This document shows, piece by piece, positions 32,209 to 43,066 of a DNA stretch of 64,000 nt. The position numbers and the translations under genes were made by a program. How positions within the stretch are numbered: position 1 is the stretch's first letter; each line of letters starts with the position of its first letter. The notes beneath the pieces were generated by a model that saw nothing but the letters and a program-made list of their open reading frames with translations, made no database searches and was not told the origin of the DNA. This stretch comes from Musa acuminata AAA Group (taxonomy: Eukaryota > Streptophyta > Magnoliopsida > Zingiberales > Musaceae): positions 17,056,001 through 17,120,000 of the forward strand of contig NC_088356.1 in assembly GCF_036884655.1 (NCBI RefSeq), in the 5' to 3' direction.

Positions 32209-33300
32209 CTATCTGCAACGCATCACAACCTGTTGATCAAGTAAGTATGGTCTCCACTTTTTGAGAGTGTAAGCAACAGGTCGATCTTTCAGTGTAGTAA
32301 TTGTTGCATGAAACTTCTGGCCCTGTATAATCAATTTTATCTTTGAACCTTTGCTATCACAAGTGAAAATCCGTCCATTAATGATCTTTACTTCGAGTCT
32401 GTCATTGTCTTCAATGTGATGGGCCAATCGATCAACAGTCTCACTGTCCATAGAATTATTAGTGCTACCGGTATCAATCAAAACTATAACAGGCTGATGT
32501 TCTAGAGTTTCGCCAACTTCCATAGTTTGCGGGTTAGAGTAGTCGGCTAAAATATGCATTGTATGTACGGCAGGTTCAACGTCTTCATTAGAATTTATAC
32601 CTTCATGATCGGAGTCCAACTCTTCTGCCTTTGGTTCCTCTCCAATTGGCTCAATCAACATATGCTGCCCTTGTTTACATTGGTGTTCCATACTCCACTT
32701 TTCATCATAGTACAAACCCTTTGCTGAATTTTTCTTGAGTTCTTCTTGGGTTAGTCCTCGGGTGTCAAGGCTTTGGTTGGGAATAGATATGGTGGGTGGC
32801 ATATTGATCATCTGGTGGTTGTCACTTCTGTTTCCATGATTTTCCCTATTGAATTTTTTCTCATGTAGATGTGCAAATGAGATCGCAGCTATCATAGTAC
32901 GTGGTTGACGAGCCTTAACTTCACACCGGATCTCTGGAATAAGACCTTCAATAAATGTATCCAGAAGTTGTCGTTCCGACCAATCTCTAGCTTGATTTGA
33001 TAATCTTTCAAACCTACTCTGATATTCCAACACTGTAGAAGTCTGACAAATTTTTGAGAGCTGTCCATCCACCTTCATGTATGAGTAGATTGTGTCACAA
33101 TCTTGGGGCCCTTTTCTAGTATTTCCATATCTGTGCAATGTAGAACTTGAGCTCCCACCTTGTTGAAATTTACTAAAACTCCCCAGTAAGTCCTTTTTGA
33201 AATCATTAAGTACTTCTTGTAACCGGTTCTCAATTCTAATTTCCAATGCTTCCATTTGTGCTTTCACTGAGTTGTCGGTGGCCATTTCGTAAGATTGCAA
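32209..33300 (-). pseudogene. Gy-2 Gag-protease fused to RNase H scrap
   Basis: This 363-residue minus-strand frame starts MQSYEMATDNSVKAQMEAL. A Gag region (SRFERLSNQARDWSERQLLD, FIEGLIPEIRCEVKARQP) is followed by a degraded zinc knuckle (YYDEKWSMEHQCKQG), an acidic linker and a retroviral-type protease with DTGSTNNSM at about residues 275-283. After KFHATITTLKDRP it jumps to VAYTLKKWRPYLLDQQVV, resembling the RNase H text in Gy-1 (HAVTKWRPYLVGRR), then ends. The whole RT-integrase block was lost by deletion. The frame is open, so a truncated Gag-protease could still be made. Confidence 0.82.
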
Positions 33301-34674
33301 ATCTGTAATCTCAACTCTTATTTTTGGTGTTGGTCAAGGGCATTAATCACTGCCCTACTCGGTGCTGTTGTTGTGATGCAATCGATGGTAGCACTATTGA
33401 AATGAAGGGTTGCTGCGAGGATACGGGGATGTACCTGTGTTCGCTGCGTGGGAGGCAATGATGCTTGCTGTGGTCGCTGCGTGGAGGGATCGCTACTGCT
33501 GAGGGCTGGGAGGCAGCGATGGTAGTGCGGCTAGGGGCAGCGTCGCCAAGGGCCTATCGCTGCGGTGGTTGTGACGGTGCGGATGGAAGGCAGCGTTGCT
33601 CTGTCTCTACCGCACTATGGAAGGAGGCGTTGGTGATGCCGAGGAATCACGTGCGGTTGAGGATGCGACGGTGCCGTTGGAGCAGTTGAGGTTAAGAAGA
33701 GGAGTCGGTACGTGCGTCGCCGAGGTTGAGGCTGCAGTGGAAAATAGGAATCGACGGTGGCAGGCTGGGCGGCAAGCGGCGTCGTCGCTGGCTGGGCAGC
33801 AGCGGCGACGGTGGTGGCAACCGGCGTTCGCAGCAGCAAGAGGACAGGCGACTGCTTTGCAGCAGCAAGTGGATTGCTCTGTTTCGGTCACCAAGGGGCA
33901 GAGCAAGGGGGAGTGGCAGCGGTAGTTCTCGCCCGAGCCAAGGGGGAGCGGCGGCTGGAAGGCGAGTGGCGGTCGCCTCACGGTGGCTGGCAGCGGTGGT
34001 GGGTCGGCTGGAAGGCGACGGCGCTCGAGGCGTGGCTGCGATCGACGAGGGGCTGCGGCAACAGAGGAAGCTCTGTTTCAGCAACCGCTGCAAGGAGGGG
34101 CTGCGGCAACCGGCGGTTGCGGCTGTGGTGCCGGCGGTCCTTCTCGCTCGAGCGAGATGGGAACGCGAAGAGAAGAGGTCGCTGGCCAGGTGATCGAGCG
34201 GAGGCGATGCGGCTGGGAACAAGGGCAATCCGTGAGTTGCCCTGTTTCGGTCGCCGCGAGGAGGGTGACAATCGGCCGTTGCGGCTGCGACCCAAGGGAA
34301 GGCGGTGGAGAGGCAGCGGTGGTGGCGCGGCTGGGAGCAGCGTCACCAACGATCGCCGAGGAGGAGAGGTCGAGCGGCTGCGCTGCGACGCAAGGGGAGG
34401 CGGGCGGCGGTAGTAGGGCTGGGATGGACGTTGGCAACGTCGTCTCCTGGCCGGGGAACAGCAGCGGCGGTGGTCGCCGGCCGGGAAGCGGGGCGATGGT
34501 GGGCGCTGGCCGGAGAGAAGCAGCGGCGGGTGGGCTGGCCGGAAGCAGGGGACGAAGGGGTGGCTGCGGCTTCTTCTTCCTCCCGTGTTTCTTCTTTTCC
34601 TTTTCTTTTTTTTCCTTTTTTTTTTTTTTTTTTGAACGAGATGACGAACTACAGCGAGAACGCCGAGGATCGCT
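33301..34674 (-). other. GC-rich leader of Gy-2
   Basis: 1.37 kb between primer site and gag. GC-rich, with strong strand bias (plus strand G-rich) and many imprecise repeats such as GTGCGGCTAGGGGCAGCGTC near 33525 versus GCGCGGCTGGGAGCAGCGTC near 34325. A T run lies near 34612-34633. Overlapping open frames on both strands are a composition effect; none is recognisable. Unusually long for a chromovirus leader. Confidence 0.6.
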
Positions 34675-34686
34675 GCTCTGATACCA
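34675..34686 (-). other. Primer-binding site of Gy-2
   Basis: TGGTATCAGAGC on the minus strand, two bases inside the 5' LTR. Confidence 0.88.
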
Positions 34687-34688
34687 AA

Positions 34689-35164
34689 TGATAAGACCCT
34701 AAAGTCTTATCGTAGGCTCTGATACCAAATGATAAGACCCTAAAGTCTTATCGTAGGCTCTGATACCAAATGATAAGACCCTAAAATCTTATCGTGGAAG
34801 AAAGAGGAGAAATGGGGATGATAATGATCTCTTCGAGGGGATCGGCCTCCTTGATCTCTTCGAGGGGATCGGCCCTCCTTGATCTCTTCGAGGGGATCGG
34901 CCCTCCTTGATCACTTCGAGGGGATCGGCCTCCTAGGGTTTGTCCAAAGACAGAATAGTATTTTTCATAGATTACCGAAAAGAAGCAATTACATCCCTAT
35001 TTATAGAGTTCCACCCAAAGTCCATCAGGACTTGAACTCTAATAATAAATAAATATTAAATAAACGTCTACTTGACTCTAACTGAACCAAACCGACTCAA
35101 TAAACAACTGGACTAAACAGACTCAATAAACATTATTCAAAAGCTTAAAAAAAGGGTCCTAACA
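34689..35164 (-). repeat. 5' LTR of Gy-2
   Basis: 476 bp; on the minus strand TGTTAGGACCC ... GTCTTATCA. Contains the 41-bp units (34689-34797) and the GGATCGGCC repeats (about 34828-34935). Confidence 0.93.
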
Positions 35165-35752
35165 CAGACGTAAACCAGCGTTTTCGTACGATATTTACAT
35201 TGCAGTTTACGTTTACGCCTTGATTCTGCAAAACTGTCTTCTGCGCTTTTACGAACGAGTTTCTAAAGTTCAGATCCCTTTGAAACTGCGTCTAGACGTA
35301 AAAATTACGTTTAGACGTAAACTGTGTAAAGACGTTTTAGACGTAAACTGAGTTTAGACGTAAATCTGCGTTTAGACGTAAAACTACGTTCAGACGTAAA
35401 TCTGAGTTTAGACGTAAATCTGCGTTTAGACGTAAAACTGCGTTTAGACGTAAATCTGCGTTTAGACGTAAAACTGCGTTTAGACGTAAATATGAGTTTA
35501 GACGTAAATCTGCGTTTAGACGCAAACTACGCTTAGACGCAAAACTGCGCTTAGACGCAAACTGTGTTTAGACGCAAACTGCGCTTAGACGCAATCTGCG
35601 CTTAGACGCAAACTGCACTTAGATACAAACTGAGAATTAGCTTTTGCATCATAATAGTTTTTATTGAACGAACGCAGCTTTTGGTTTTAATCGCTGTAAG
35701 ATTTCCGCTGCACTAATTCACCTCCCCCCTCTTAGTGCTCTCGATCCTAACA
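35165..35752 (+). repeat. 5' LTR of SIRE-3, right part
   Basis: Resumes after Gy-2 with the CAGAC duplication and runs through the AGACGTAAA minisatellite to CCTAACA at 35752. Confidence 0.92.
35282..35630 (+). repeat. AGACGTAAA minisatellite in SIRE-3 5' LTR
   Basis: Around 19 units of about 18 bp (GTTTAGACGTAAATCTGC and variants), grading into AGACGCAAACTGCGCTT units. Because 18 is a multiple of three it yields a spurious repetitive frame on the minus strand. A counterpart with slightly different unit order lies at 41284-41670. Confidence 0.92.
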
Positions 35753-35754
35753 AT

Positions 35755-35766
35755 TGGTATCAGAGC
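35755..35766 (+). other. Primer-binding site of SIRE-3
   Basis: TGGTATCAGAGC, two bases after the LTR. Confidence 0.92.
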
Positions 35767-35802
35767 GGGGTATTTCTCATTTCGGATTTACACCCGAGAG
35801 AA

Positions 35803-36813
35803 ATGGCTCTTCAAGAGGGCTTTTCGATCTTTCGTCCACCGTTCTTTAACGGATTGGACTACACTTATTGGAAAACTCGAATGAGAGTTTTCTTGATTTC
35901 TCTAAATCTGGATTTATGGAATATCGTTGAAAACGGTTTTCAACTTCCCTCTAAACCGATGAACGAATGGTCGGATTTAGAGAAGAAGTATTTTTCTTTA
36001 AATGCAAAGGCTATGAATGCCTTATTTTGCGCTTTGGACAAAAATGAGTTCAATCGGGTTTCTTTGTACGAAACGGCTTTCGATATTTGGCATGCTCTTG
36101 AAATCACGCACGAGGGAACTAGTAGAGTCAAAGACTCGAAAGTTAATATTTTACTGCATGATTTCGAGCTTTTTCATATGAAACCAAGCGAAACCATTGT
36201 TGACATGTACACCTGTTTTACGGATGTCGTCAATGGTTTAAAATCACTTGGTAAAAGCTTTTCGGATTTTGAACTCGTTAACAAAGTTTTGCGCTCACTT
36301 TCTAAAACTTGGGATTCAAAAGCAACTGCTATTCAAGAATCGAAAAACTTGAACCAATTTCCACTTGAAGAACTAATTGGTTCATTGATGACATATGAAA
36401 TGGTGCACAATGCACATGATGAACATGTTGAACACAATTACCTTCCAAAGAACAGGAAGGATTTGGAATTCTGGACAAATGAATGCCACTTGAGCGATGA
36501 CTCAAGTGATGAGGACAATGATGAACAAAACAACCTTCCAAAGAACAGGAAGGATTTGGGACATAGAACATTTGAAGACCACTCGAGCATAAGCTCAAGT
36601 GATGGTGAACTTAAACTACAAATGAAACGAAAATTAAAAAGCAAAAAGAATCAAACTACTTGCTTTAAACGCAAGAAGAAGAACAAAAATTGGGATGAAT
36701 CGAGCTCCTCCGAAGAAGAGAAAGTCAACAAAAGCAAGGCGGCAAACTACGCCTTAACAGCCCACAATGATGAGGTAATCGAAATCCCCCTAATTTATTT
36801 TGAAATTACTTGA
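35803..36813 (+). CDS. SIRE-3 Gag lacking zinc knuckles
   Basis: A 336-residue frame whose first 220 residues match SIRE-2 Gag closely (YTYWKTRMRVFLISLNLDLW, ALEITHEGTSRVKDSKVN, FPLEELIGSLMTYEM). A short duplication follows (two LPKNRKDL blocks, about residues 211 and 247), then a basic stretch at the position where SIRE-2 has its first CCHC knuckle (KNQTTCFKRKKKNKNWDES). Both knuckles and everything beyond are missing; the ORF ends shortly after KSKAANYALTAHNDE. It may still assemble or be packaged with full-length Gag. This is a dead-end or parasitic element rather than an autonomous one. Confidence 0.88.
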   Translation: MALQEGFSIFRPPFFNGLDYTYWKTRMRVFLISLNLDLWNIVENGFQLPSKPMNEWSDLEKKYFSLNAKAMNALFCALDKNEFNRVSLYETAFDIWHALEITHEGTSRVKDSKVNILLHDFELFHMKPSETIVDMYTCFTDVVNGLKSLGKSFSDFELVNKVLRSLSKTWDSKATAIQESKNLNQFPLEELIGSLMTYEMVHNAHDEHVEHNYLPKNRKDLEFWTNECHLSDDSSDEDNDEQNNLPKNRKDLGHRTFEDHSSISSSDGELKLQMKRKLKSKKNQTTCFKRKKKNKNWDESSSSEEEKVNKSKAANYALTAHNDEVIEIPLIYFEIT

Positions 36814-39410
36814 TGCTTTCATGATGTATTTTTTTCTTTTAGTTTAGAATTAATTTTCTTAAAAATTACATGTTAAAAAAAAATTATTATGATCATACTA
36901 AGTAATTTCGAAAATGATAATATTGCATATTTTATGATAAACAAATAAAATGATCTTGATTGAAAATATGAAATCATGGTTAAGAAGTAATAATGTGCAT
37001 TACGTTGATTTCCATTGTTATTTCTCGATTTTGATTAAAGATCATGTTTGATTTGAAGAAATGCATAATGATGAAATTAAATATTTCGATTGACAATTTC
37101 ATGCATGAGATATACATGATGATTTTTGTGATTGATGGTTTTATGATGAAATTCATTTTACGATCCTAAATGTTGATGCATGTTTTCATTTGACATAAAT
37201 GAAAAGGCATGCTAACATGAAATCGATCACTTAAGATGAAACACTTAAAAAAGGGGAGAAATATATGAATTGATGCTATAAACACTATGCTATGATTATG
37301 CCATGCTTGCATCACCAAGAAATATATGATTGCTATCATTGCTATATGCCCTGTATCAAGATATCAAACAAAAATTTGCATCATACGAGCTGATATCTTA
37401 CCATGTGATGCAATGCTACACTTGCCAAAATATTCGAAATGTGTACATCATGCTCTGTATCAAGATATCAAACAAAATCTTGCTTCACAGTTTTACGCAT
37501 TGATATCTTACCATATTATGAAATGCTACAATTGATGAACACTTGAAATGTAATCCTCTATCTTATTGATTTTTCAATAAATCTATGCTTGTCATACATG
37601 AATTTATTGAATGTAATTTTGAGGATGATTTCATATTTGACAAATGCTTGATTCGTATTTACGACATAAGATACACTTTAAATATGAATCATGCATCAAT
37701 CATGTTAAATGCTTCAATCATTTTCTATCTCTAGAGTTCTCGATTTTGATGAAATACAAGTGATAAATTCATTTATGATATCTTGTAAATCACTTGAATT
37801 ATGAACGAGTTTTTTATGATGCGTTAAAAGAATCACTTAAAAAGAAAATGCTTTTCCCATCTTATCGAGATTAATGATTTCATGATATTGTGTGAATCTC
37901 GAAATTGATTTTGATGAAATAGTAATAACGTTATTCATGTTATGAATCTTAAAAATGATAATATGCTTCATGTGATAATATGAATACACGAAACACTTAT
38001 GATATGATTTTTATACAATTCCGTGTATTATAAAAATGATAATATGCTTCATGTGATAATATGCCTCATCCAATAACTTTTCTTGATATTCCTTATGAGA
38101 TGAAATGAAATAATGCATGAAATACAAATGAGGAGTTATTGATCATGCATGGTAGGATATAATTTGACAAAATTGATACCATCATGATATGAAACATTTA
38201 TGATTTGCAATTATGCATGCAATACTTGTGCTTTCTAATTATGATGTGATGTATTGCATATGATGTAACTCATGATGAGTGCTAAGTTACACATTTTGAG
38301 AAGAAATTGCTATATTGAAACATTAATGTAATTATGAATGATGATATGATATTATGCATGTAATACTTCAACTTATGATAATGCAATGATAAAATATTCA
38401 TGATGAAAAATTGTCTTGACATTCATAACTTGATTATTCATCCTTTGTCATGATTTTGAAATCGTTGTAAAAGGAAAAAGAACTACAAAACTGTATTCTT
38501 CCTTTCTTTTTGACAATGACAAAGGGGGAGATAGCTAGCTTGCACAAGTCAAGAAGATGCAAAAACTTGATTGCTAGCTTGCCTATCTTAAGTAGCAAAG
38601 ATTGCTAACTTGCTTATTTCAAGAAGCAAAAGTTGTCTTCTTGAACATCACCATCTTGAATATCTCAAGAAGCAAGACTTGCAACCTGCACATTACAATA
38701 GGAAGCAATAATCATGAGCCTACACAAGAAAGTTATCTTGCATTTGCTTTCGAAGTTTTTTCTAACTTGTATATCGTAAAATAATTGCTAGCTTGTAGTC
38801 TAAAGAGAAGCGAAAAGTTGCTATCTCAAAAGAAGCAAATGTGCTATCTTGCCTATCTCAAGAGGCAAAAATGCTAACTTGCACATCTAGCAAAACTTGA
38901 CAAATTTGCATATCTCAAGAAGCAAGAGTTGCTTTCTTGAACATCTCTAAATTGCTAGCTTGCATGTTCTAAAAGTGCTATCTTGTATACTGTAGAACGT
39001 GCATATCTGAAACTTGATAGCCTGAATATTCTAAGCATGATGTAACATTTGCTAAATTTTTTGGCTTCAAAACTGCATGATGATAAAACTTGATAATATG
39101 TTTTTCATACAATAAGTTAAACCAATATCACAAACACTTTATTGTGATACTTCTCCTTTTTGTTGATGACAAAGGGGGAGAAGTATGTTGATGAAAGTAT
39201 GTTGATGACATGACATGTTATGCATAAGTTTATGCATATGTTCATGTTGACGTGTTGCAAGTATTCATGATGAATATTGCAATGACTTGAATTCAGTTTG
39301 AATTCAAGGTTCTATCAATATGGCATATTGATAGGGGGAGTTTGTTTAAACTCCGGGAGTTAAGTTTAACTCCGTCATCAAGTGGTTGTCATCATCAAAA
39401 AGGGGGAGAT
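36814..39410 (+). other. SIRE-3 AT-rich region without pol
   Basis: 2.6 kb with no coding similarity seen. TGATGACAAAGGGGGAGAAG-like purine blocks occur at about 38513, 39163 and 39333, and the LTR-proximal tract at 39396-39410. Imprecise repeats lie at 38520-39010. It appears to be an expanded SIRE 3' region. Confidence 0.75.
38520..39010 (+). repeat. Imperfect direct repeats in SIRE-3 3' region
   Basis: Roughly ten degenerate units of about 40 bp built from TTGCTAGCTTGC, TATCTCAAGAAGCAA and similar. A related stretch is seen reversed in SIRE-5 near 52850-52950. Confidence 0.6.
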
Positions 39411-41798
39411 TGTTGAATCTCGTATTTTGATGATGAAACTACTTGATATATGTTTATGATTTAATATGCGTTTTGAGTGACACAGGATGCTTTGATCAGG
39501 ATGAGACAATTAAAGCAGGAACATCATGTTGTACCGGAGGAACATGTCAGAAGATTGGACATCGGGCCGGTGGATCGGTCGACGTATCGACAGAAGGCTT
39601 CGGGCCGTGGACTCGGGCATCGGGCCAAGAAGAGCGGTTATTGTGCCAAGGATATCGGAGTTGCGGAGTCAATTGGCCGATTGGGCAATAGGCCGCAGGA
39701 GAGGACGATGCGCCGAAGAATCAGACGAAGCGTCGAGGGACCAATGACATGCCGGACAACTTGGTTAATTGCTTAGGATTAATTGTCTCGATCGAAGTTT
39801 TGTTTTAAGTGTGCAGGATTAACTACGATGAAAGTTAGACAAGCAGCAGGAGTTGCGCCGGAGTCAAGTTCATGATCACGTTGGGAGTTCGAGAGTTCGA
39901 CGGAAGTTCGGACGGTCGTCGTCGGTTCTGCGAGAACAGATCCGAGAAGTCCAGAAGCTTGCCAAGCGAAGCTCGTCGGAACTTGCCAAGTGGATCGTCG
40001 CAAAGTCCAGGAGTTTGCCGGAAGTCCGCAGGAGCATCACCGAGGGTTCATCGGATGATCGACGGAAGTTCGCCGGAAACTCGCCGGAAGAAGCGATTGA
40101 CGCACCGAAGCAAAGCTGCAGAAATTGTCTTAGATCTAATCGTAGTTAGCATGTTGATTAAGTTGGAAAATGGGAGGTGATCCCATTAGCTTAATCTTGG
40201 GGCAATTGGGCCCCTGAAATTGGGCCGAATGGAGCTAACCATTCGGACCCTGATTGCACCAGGAGGTGCAACCGCCTAGGCCAGGAGGTGGCACCGCCCG
40301 GGCTAAGCCTCCCAGCGAGACTGGGCGGTGCAACCTCCCCAGCCGAGAGGTGGCACCGCCTGAGCTCAGTCTTCGAGCAAGACTGGGCGGTGCAACCTCC
40401 CTAACAGAGAGGTGGCACCGCCTGAGCTCAGTCTTCGAGCAAGACTGGGCGATGTAACCTCCCTGACAGAGAGGTGGCACCGCCTGAGCTCGGTCTTCGA
40501 GCTCTGCCAGGCGGTGCAACCTCTCCAGTCAAGAGGTGCAACCGCCTGATCCCGGAATTCCGGGATTTGATCGTTTTGAGCTCCAAATTTGAACTGGGTT
40601 GGGGCCTATAAATACCCCACCCATTCAGCACTAAAAAGATACAGACCTATACCGAAATCTTGATCTTTTCTGTGATTCTAAGAGCTCAAAAGTGTTGTAA
40701 AGCCTTTAAGTCTCCTCCTTCTGTTCTTCAAGTTTTGAGTTGTAAAGTGAGGAGAGAAAGGTCTGTAAAGGTTGTCTCCTGAGCCTGCCAAAAGGAGAGA
40801 AACTGTAAAAAGGGCAGTTGGCCTTCGCCTAATTGAAGGAAGGCCTCTAGTTGACGTCAGTGACCTCGTCGGTGGAGGAAGCCAAAAGTGGAGTAGGTCA
40901 AGACTGACCGAACCACTCTAAATCTTTGGTTTGCGTTTATTTTGAGCACTTTATCATTACTGCAAACCTCCTTCATAACTACTGCATTCTGCGCTTTTAC
41001 GAACAAGTTCTAAGTGCTGTTCTTTCCGAATCTGCATTCAGACGTAAATCGGTATTTTCGTACATTACAGTTTACGTTTACGTTTTGATTCTGCAAAACT
41101 ATCTTCTACGCCTTCACGAACAAGTTTTTAAGTGCTGATCTGTCCGAATCTGCTTTCAGACGTAAACCAGTGTTTTCGTACGATATTTACATTGCAGTTT
41201 ACGTTTACGCCTTGATTCTGCAAAACTGTCTTCTGCGCTTTTACGAACGAGTTTCTAAAGTTCAGATCCCTTTGAAACTGCGTCTAGACGTAAAAATTAT
41301 GTTTAGACGTAAACTGTGTAAAGACGTTTTAGACGTAAACTGAGTTTAGACGTAAATCTGCGTTTAGACATAAAACTGCGTTCAGACGTAAATCTGAGTT
41401 TAGACGTAAATCTGCGTTTAGACGTAAAACTGCGTTTAGACGTAAATCTACATTTAGACGTAAAACTGCGTTTAGACGTAAATCTGCGTTTAGACGTAAA
41501 TCTGCGTTTAGACGTAAAACTGCGTTTAGACGTAAATCTGAGTTTAGACGTAAATCTGCGTTTAGACGCAAACTGCGCTTAGACGCAAAACTGCGCTTAG
41601 ACGCAAACTATGTTTAGATGCAAACTGCGCTTAGACGCAATCTGCGCTTAGACGCAAACTGCACTTAGATACAAACTGAGAATTAGCTTTTGCATCATAA
41701 TAGTTTTTATTGAACGAACGCAGCTTTTGGTTTTAATCGCTGTAAGATTTCCGCTGCACTAATTCACCCCCCCCCTCTTAGTGCTCTCGATCCTAACA
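39411..41798 (+). repeat. 3' LTR of SIRE-3
   Basis: 2388 bp, uninterrupted, with palindrome cluster 40252-40546, TATA box 40607-40614, the empty Gy-2 site (CAGAC, 41157-41161) and minisatellite 41284-41670. Followed by TSD AGCGG. Confidence 0.94.
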
Positions 41799-42108
41799 AG
41801 CGGAAGGCAGAGAAGCTCGCGGACGGAAGGTTGGCGAGGCGCCTCTGTCGCCACACTCCCGCTCGGTCCGGTCCCGCCCTCTCCGAGGCTTCCTGTGGTA
41901 CCCTCTACAGCCGGCGCCACCACGACCCCCGCTGCCGGAGCTGCGACTACCTCAAGACCCTCGCCTGAGGATGCCCGCGCCCTCTTCCGAGACTTGCCCG
42001 CCTCGACGTCCACAGGAGCTTCCCTCGTGCCCGCCTTGGCGACAGAGGGCGGACGGCCCGGCACGGCAGAAGTCTTCCCCCCACGAAAGGCCTCGAGACG
42101 CACCATAT
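41799..42108 (-). CDS. Tat-1 antisense gene, exon 2, 5' part
   Basis: Begins after acceptor CTCGGCAG at 42109 and codes DMVRLEAFRGGKTSAVPG, REAPVDVEAGKSRKRARASS and a proline/alanine/glycine-rich stretch, then RQPSVRELLCLP at the SIRE-3 junction. The KSRKRAR segment is a plausible nuclear-localisation signal; Tat-2 has RPRKKAKVAAAKK at the same place. The combined exon is 542 bp once the 5-bp duplication is counted once, which preserves the reading frame into exon 3. Confidence 0.85.
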
Positions 42109-42201
42109 CTGCCGAGAAGGATCGGAACAACTGTCAGTCAAACGACAATACGCAAAGAAAAGGAAAGGAAACCCCCAATGGAACCGCTTCTCGGAGCGTA
42201 C
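42109..42201 (-). other. Tat-1 antisense gene, intron 1 (93 bp)
   Basis: Donor GTACGC at 42201, pyrimidine-rich interior, acceptor CTCGGCAG at 42109, on the minus strand. It is phase 1, at the same codon position as Tat-2 intron 1 (60331-60414). Confidence 0.82.
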
Positions 42202-42949
42202 CTAGTGGCGCCGGGCTAAGACCCGCCTCCACTAACCACCGCTCAGACATGCTCCGGATAGCTTGGGAGGATGGGAGGATTTCTCTGAGCCGCCGAAGCC
42301 CCAGGCACTCGTCGTCATCCAAAACCGGGGTGGTGTTGTCTATCACACGCGCCCCCCAGCGGACGCCGAACCCCCAGTCTCCCGAGCGACTGACAAAAAA
42401 GAAGCGCTCTTTCCACCCCTTGTTACTGGAAGGGGCCCCGCTTACTCTGAAACCCGCTCGGGCAGACAGGTAATAACCCCCCGACCCCTTGGAAAGACGA
42501 AAGCAGGAGAGGAAGAGGGAACGGGTCGGAGGTATGTTGGCGTAATGGCACTCGCCCAGAAACGCCACCAAATAGCGCCACGAGTTCGGCGCCACTTGAG
42601 ACGGGGAGATACGCCACCAGGAGAGGCAGGAGGCTATGACAGGGTGCAGAGGGAGGCGGAGCCCGGCCTCAAAAGCGTCAAGGGTGAGGGCAAAGCCCCT
42701 AGGAATTGGGTCATACGCACGCTGGCCCGGCTCAGGAGCTTGAAGGACAAACTCCTCCGGGACACCATAGCGATCCCGGAGGAGAAGCAGCGTTGACTCG
42801 CCCATGATGGAGTCATGGTCGTGGGGCCACATCAAAGCCTCAAGGGCCCTAGCCGCCTTCTCGTCCGACGACGACGTTGGGCTCGACGGAGCCGCCGTCC
42901 CCCCAGCCTTCGACGAAGAAGAAGACGAACAGGAAGAGGAGGATGCCAT
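42202..42949 (-). CDS. Tat-1 antisense gene, exon 1 (Transposase_28-type domain)
   Basis: The ATG at 42949 starts MASSSSCSSSSSSKAGG; I chose it because it aligns with the only reasonable start in Tat-2 (59574) and lies 124 bp after a TATA-like box. After a serine-rich N-terminus comes LMWPHDHDSIMGESTLLLLRD and a domain resembling the 'putative gypsy type transposon' family (Transposase_28): YGVPEEFVLQAPEPGQRAYD, DAFEAGLRLPLHPVIASCL, APNSWRYLVAFLGECHYA. The conserved GSGGYYLSARAGFRV and SNKGWKERFFFV blocks follow. The whole spliced ORF, ignoring SIRE-3, is 748+542+651 bp with no stop. It is antisense to gag-pol. Molecular function is unknown; DNA or chromatin binding is a guess. Confidence 0.85.
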
Positions 42950-43066
42950 TCTTACCGACCTTCGGAAAAGGAAGGAGGAACGGTGGGCACGGACAAGGCG
43001 ATGAAATGCGAGGCAGCACGGCACACTCGGAGAAAAAGGTCTTCCTTCAGCAGCCAGCCTCACGTC

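Larger units (their letters stand above)
31647..35164 (-). mobile_element. Gy-2: internally deleted chromovirus, nested in SIRE-3 LTR
   Basis: The 3.5-kb element lies on the minus strand. Its LTRs are 476 bp each (34689-35164 is the 5' LTR, 31647-32122 the 3' LTR) and differ at about six positions. The TSD is CAGAC (31642-31646, 35165-35169). Inside are a primer site, a GC-rich leader and one ORF covering Gag, protease and a scrap of RNase H; RT, most of RNase H, integrase and chromodomain are deleted. It is the same LTR family as Gy-1. Confidence 0.94.
29888..41798 (+). mobile_element. SIRE-3: gag-only SIRE derivative, with Gy-2 nested in its 5' LTR
   Basis: LTRs start TGTTGAATCTCGTATTTTG and end CCTAACA. 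The TSD AGCGG (29883-29887 and 41799-41803) lies in exon 2 of the Tat-1 antisense gene. Removing Gy-2 and its duplication gives a 5' LTR of 2342 bp against 2388 bp for the 3' LTR, both far longer than SIRE-2 LTRs. The internal part has a primer site, a gag ORF and 2.6 kb of AT-rich sequence but no protease, integrase, RT or RNase H. It must rely on enzymes from other elements, probably SIRE copies, to move. Confidence 0.93.

Noticed and set aside
33465..34691. Several GC-rich ORFs on both strands
   Set aside because: All overlap in a biased, repetitive leader; none has recognisable domains.
35337..35525. Repetitive ORF with RLNADLRLN units (also 41329-41571)
   Set aside because: It reflects the 18-bp AGACGTAAA minisatellite, whose period is a multiple of three.
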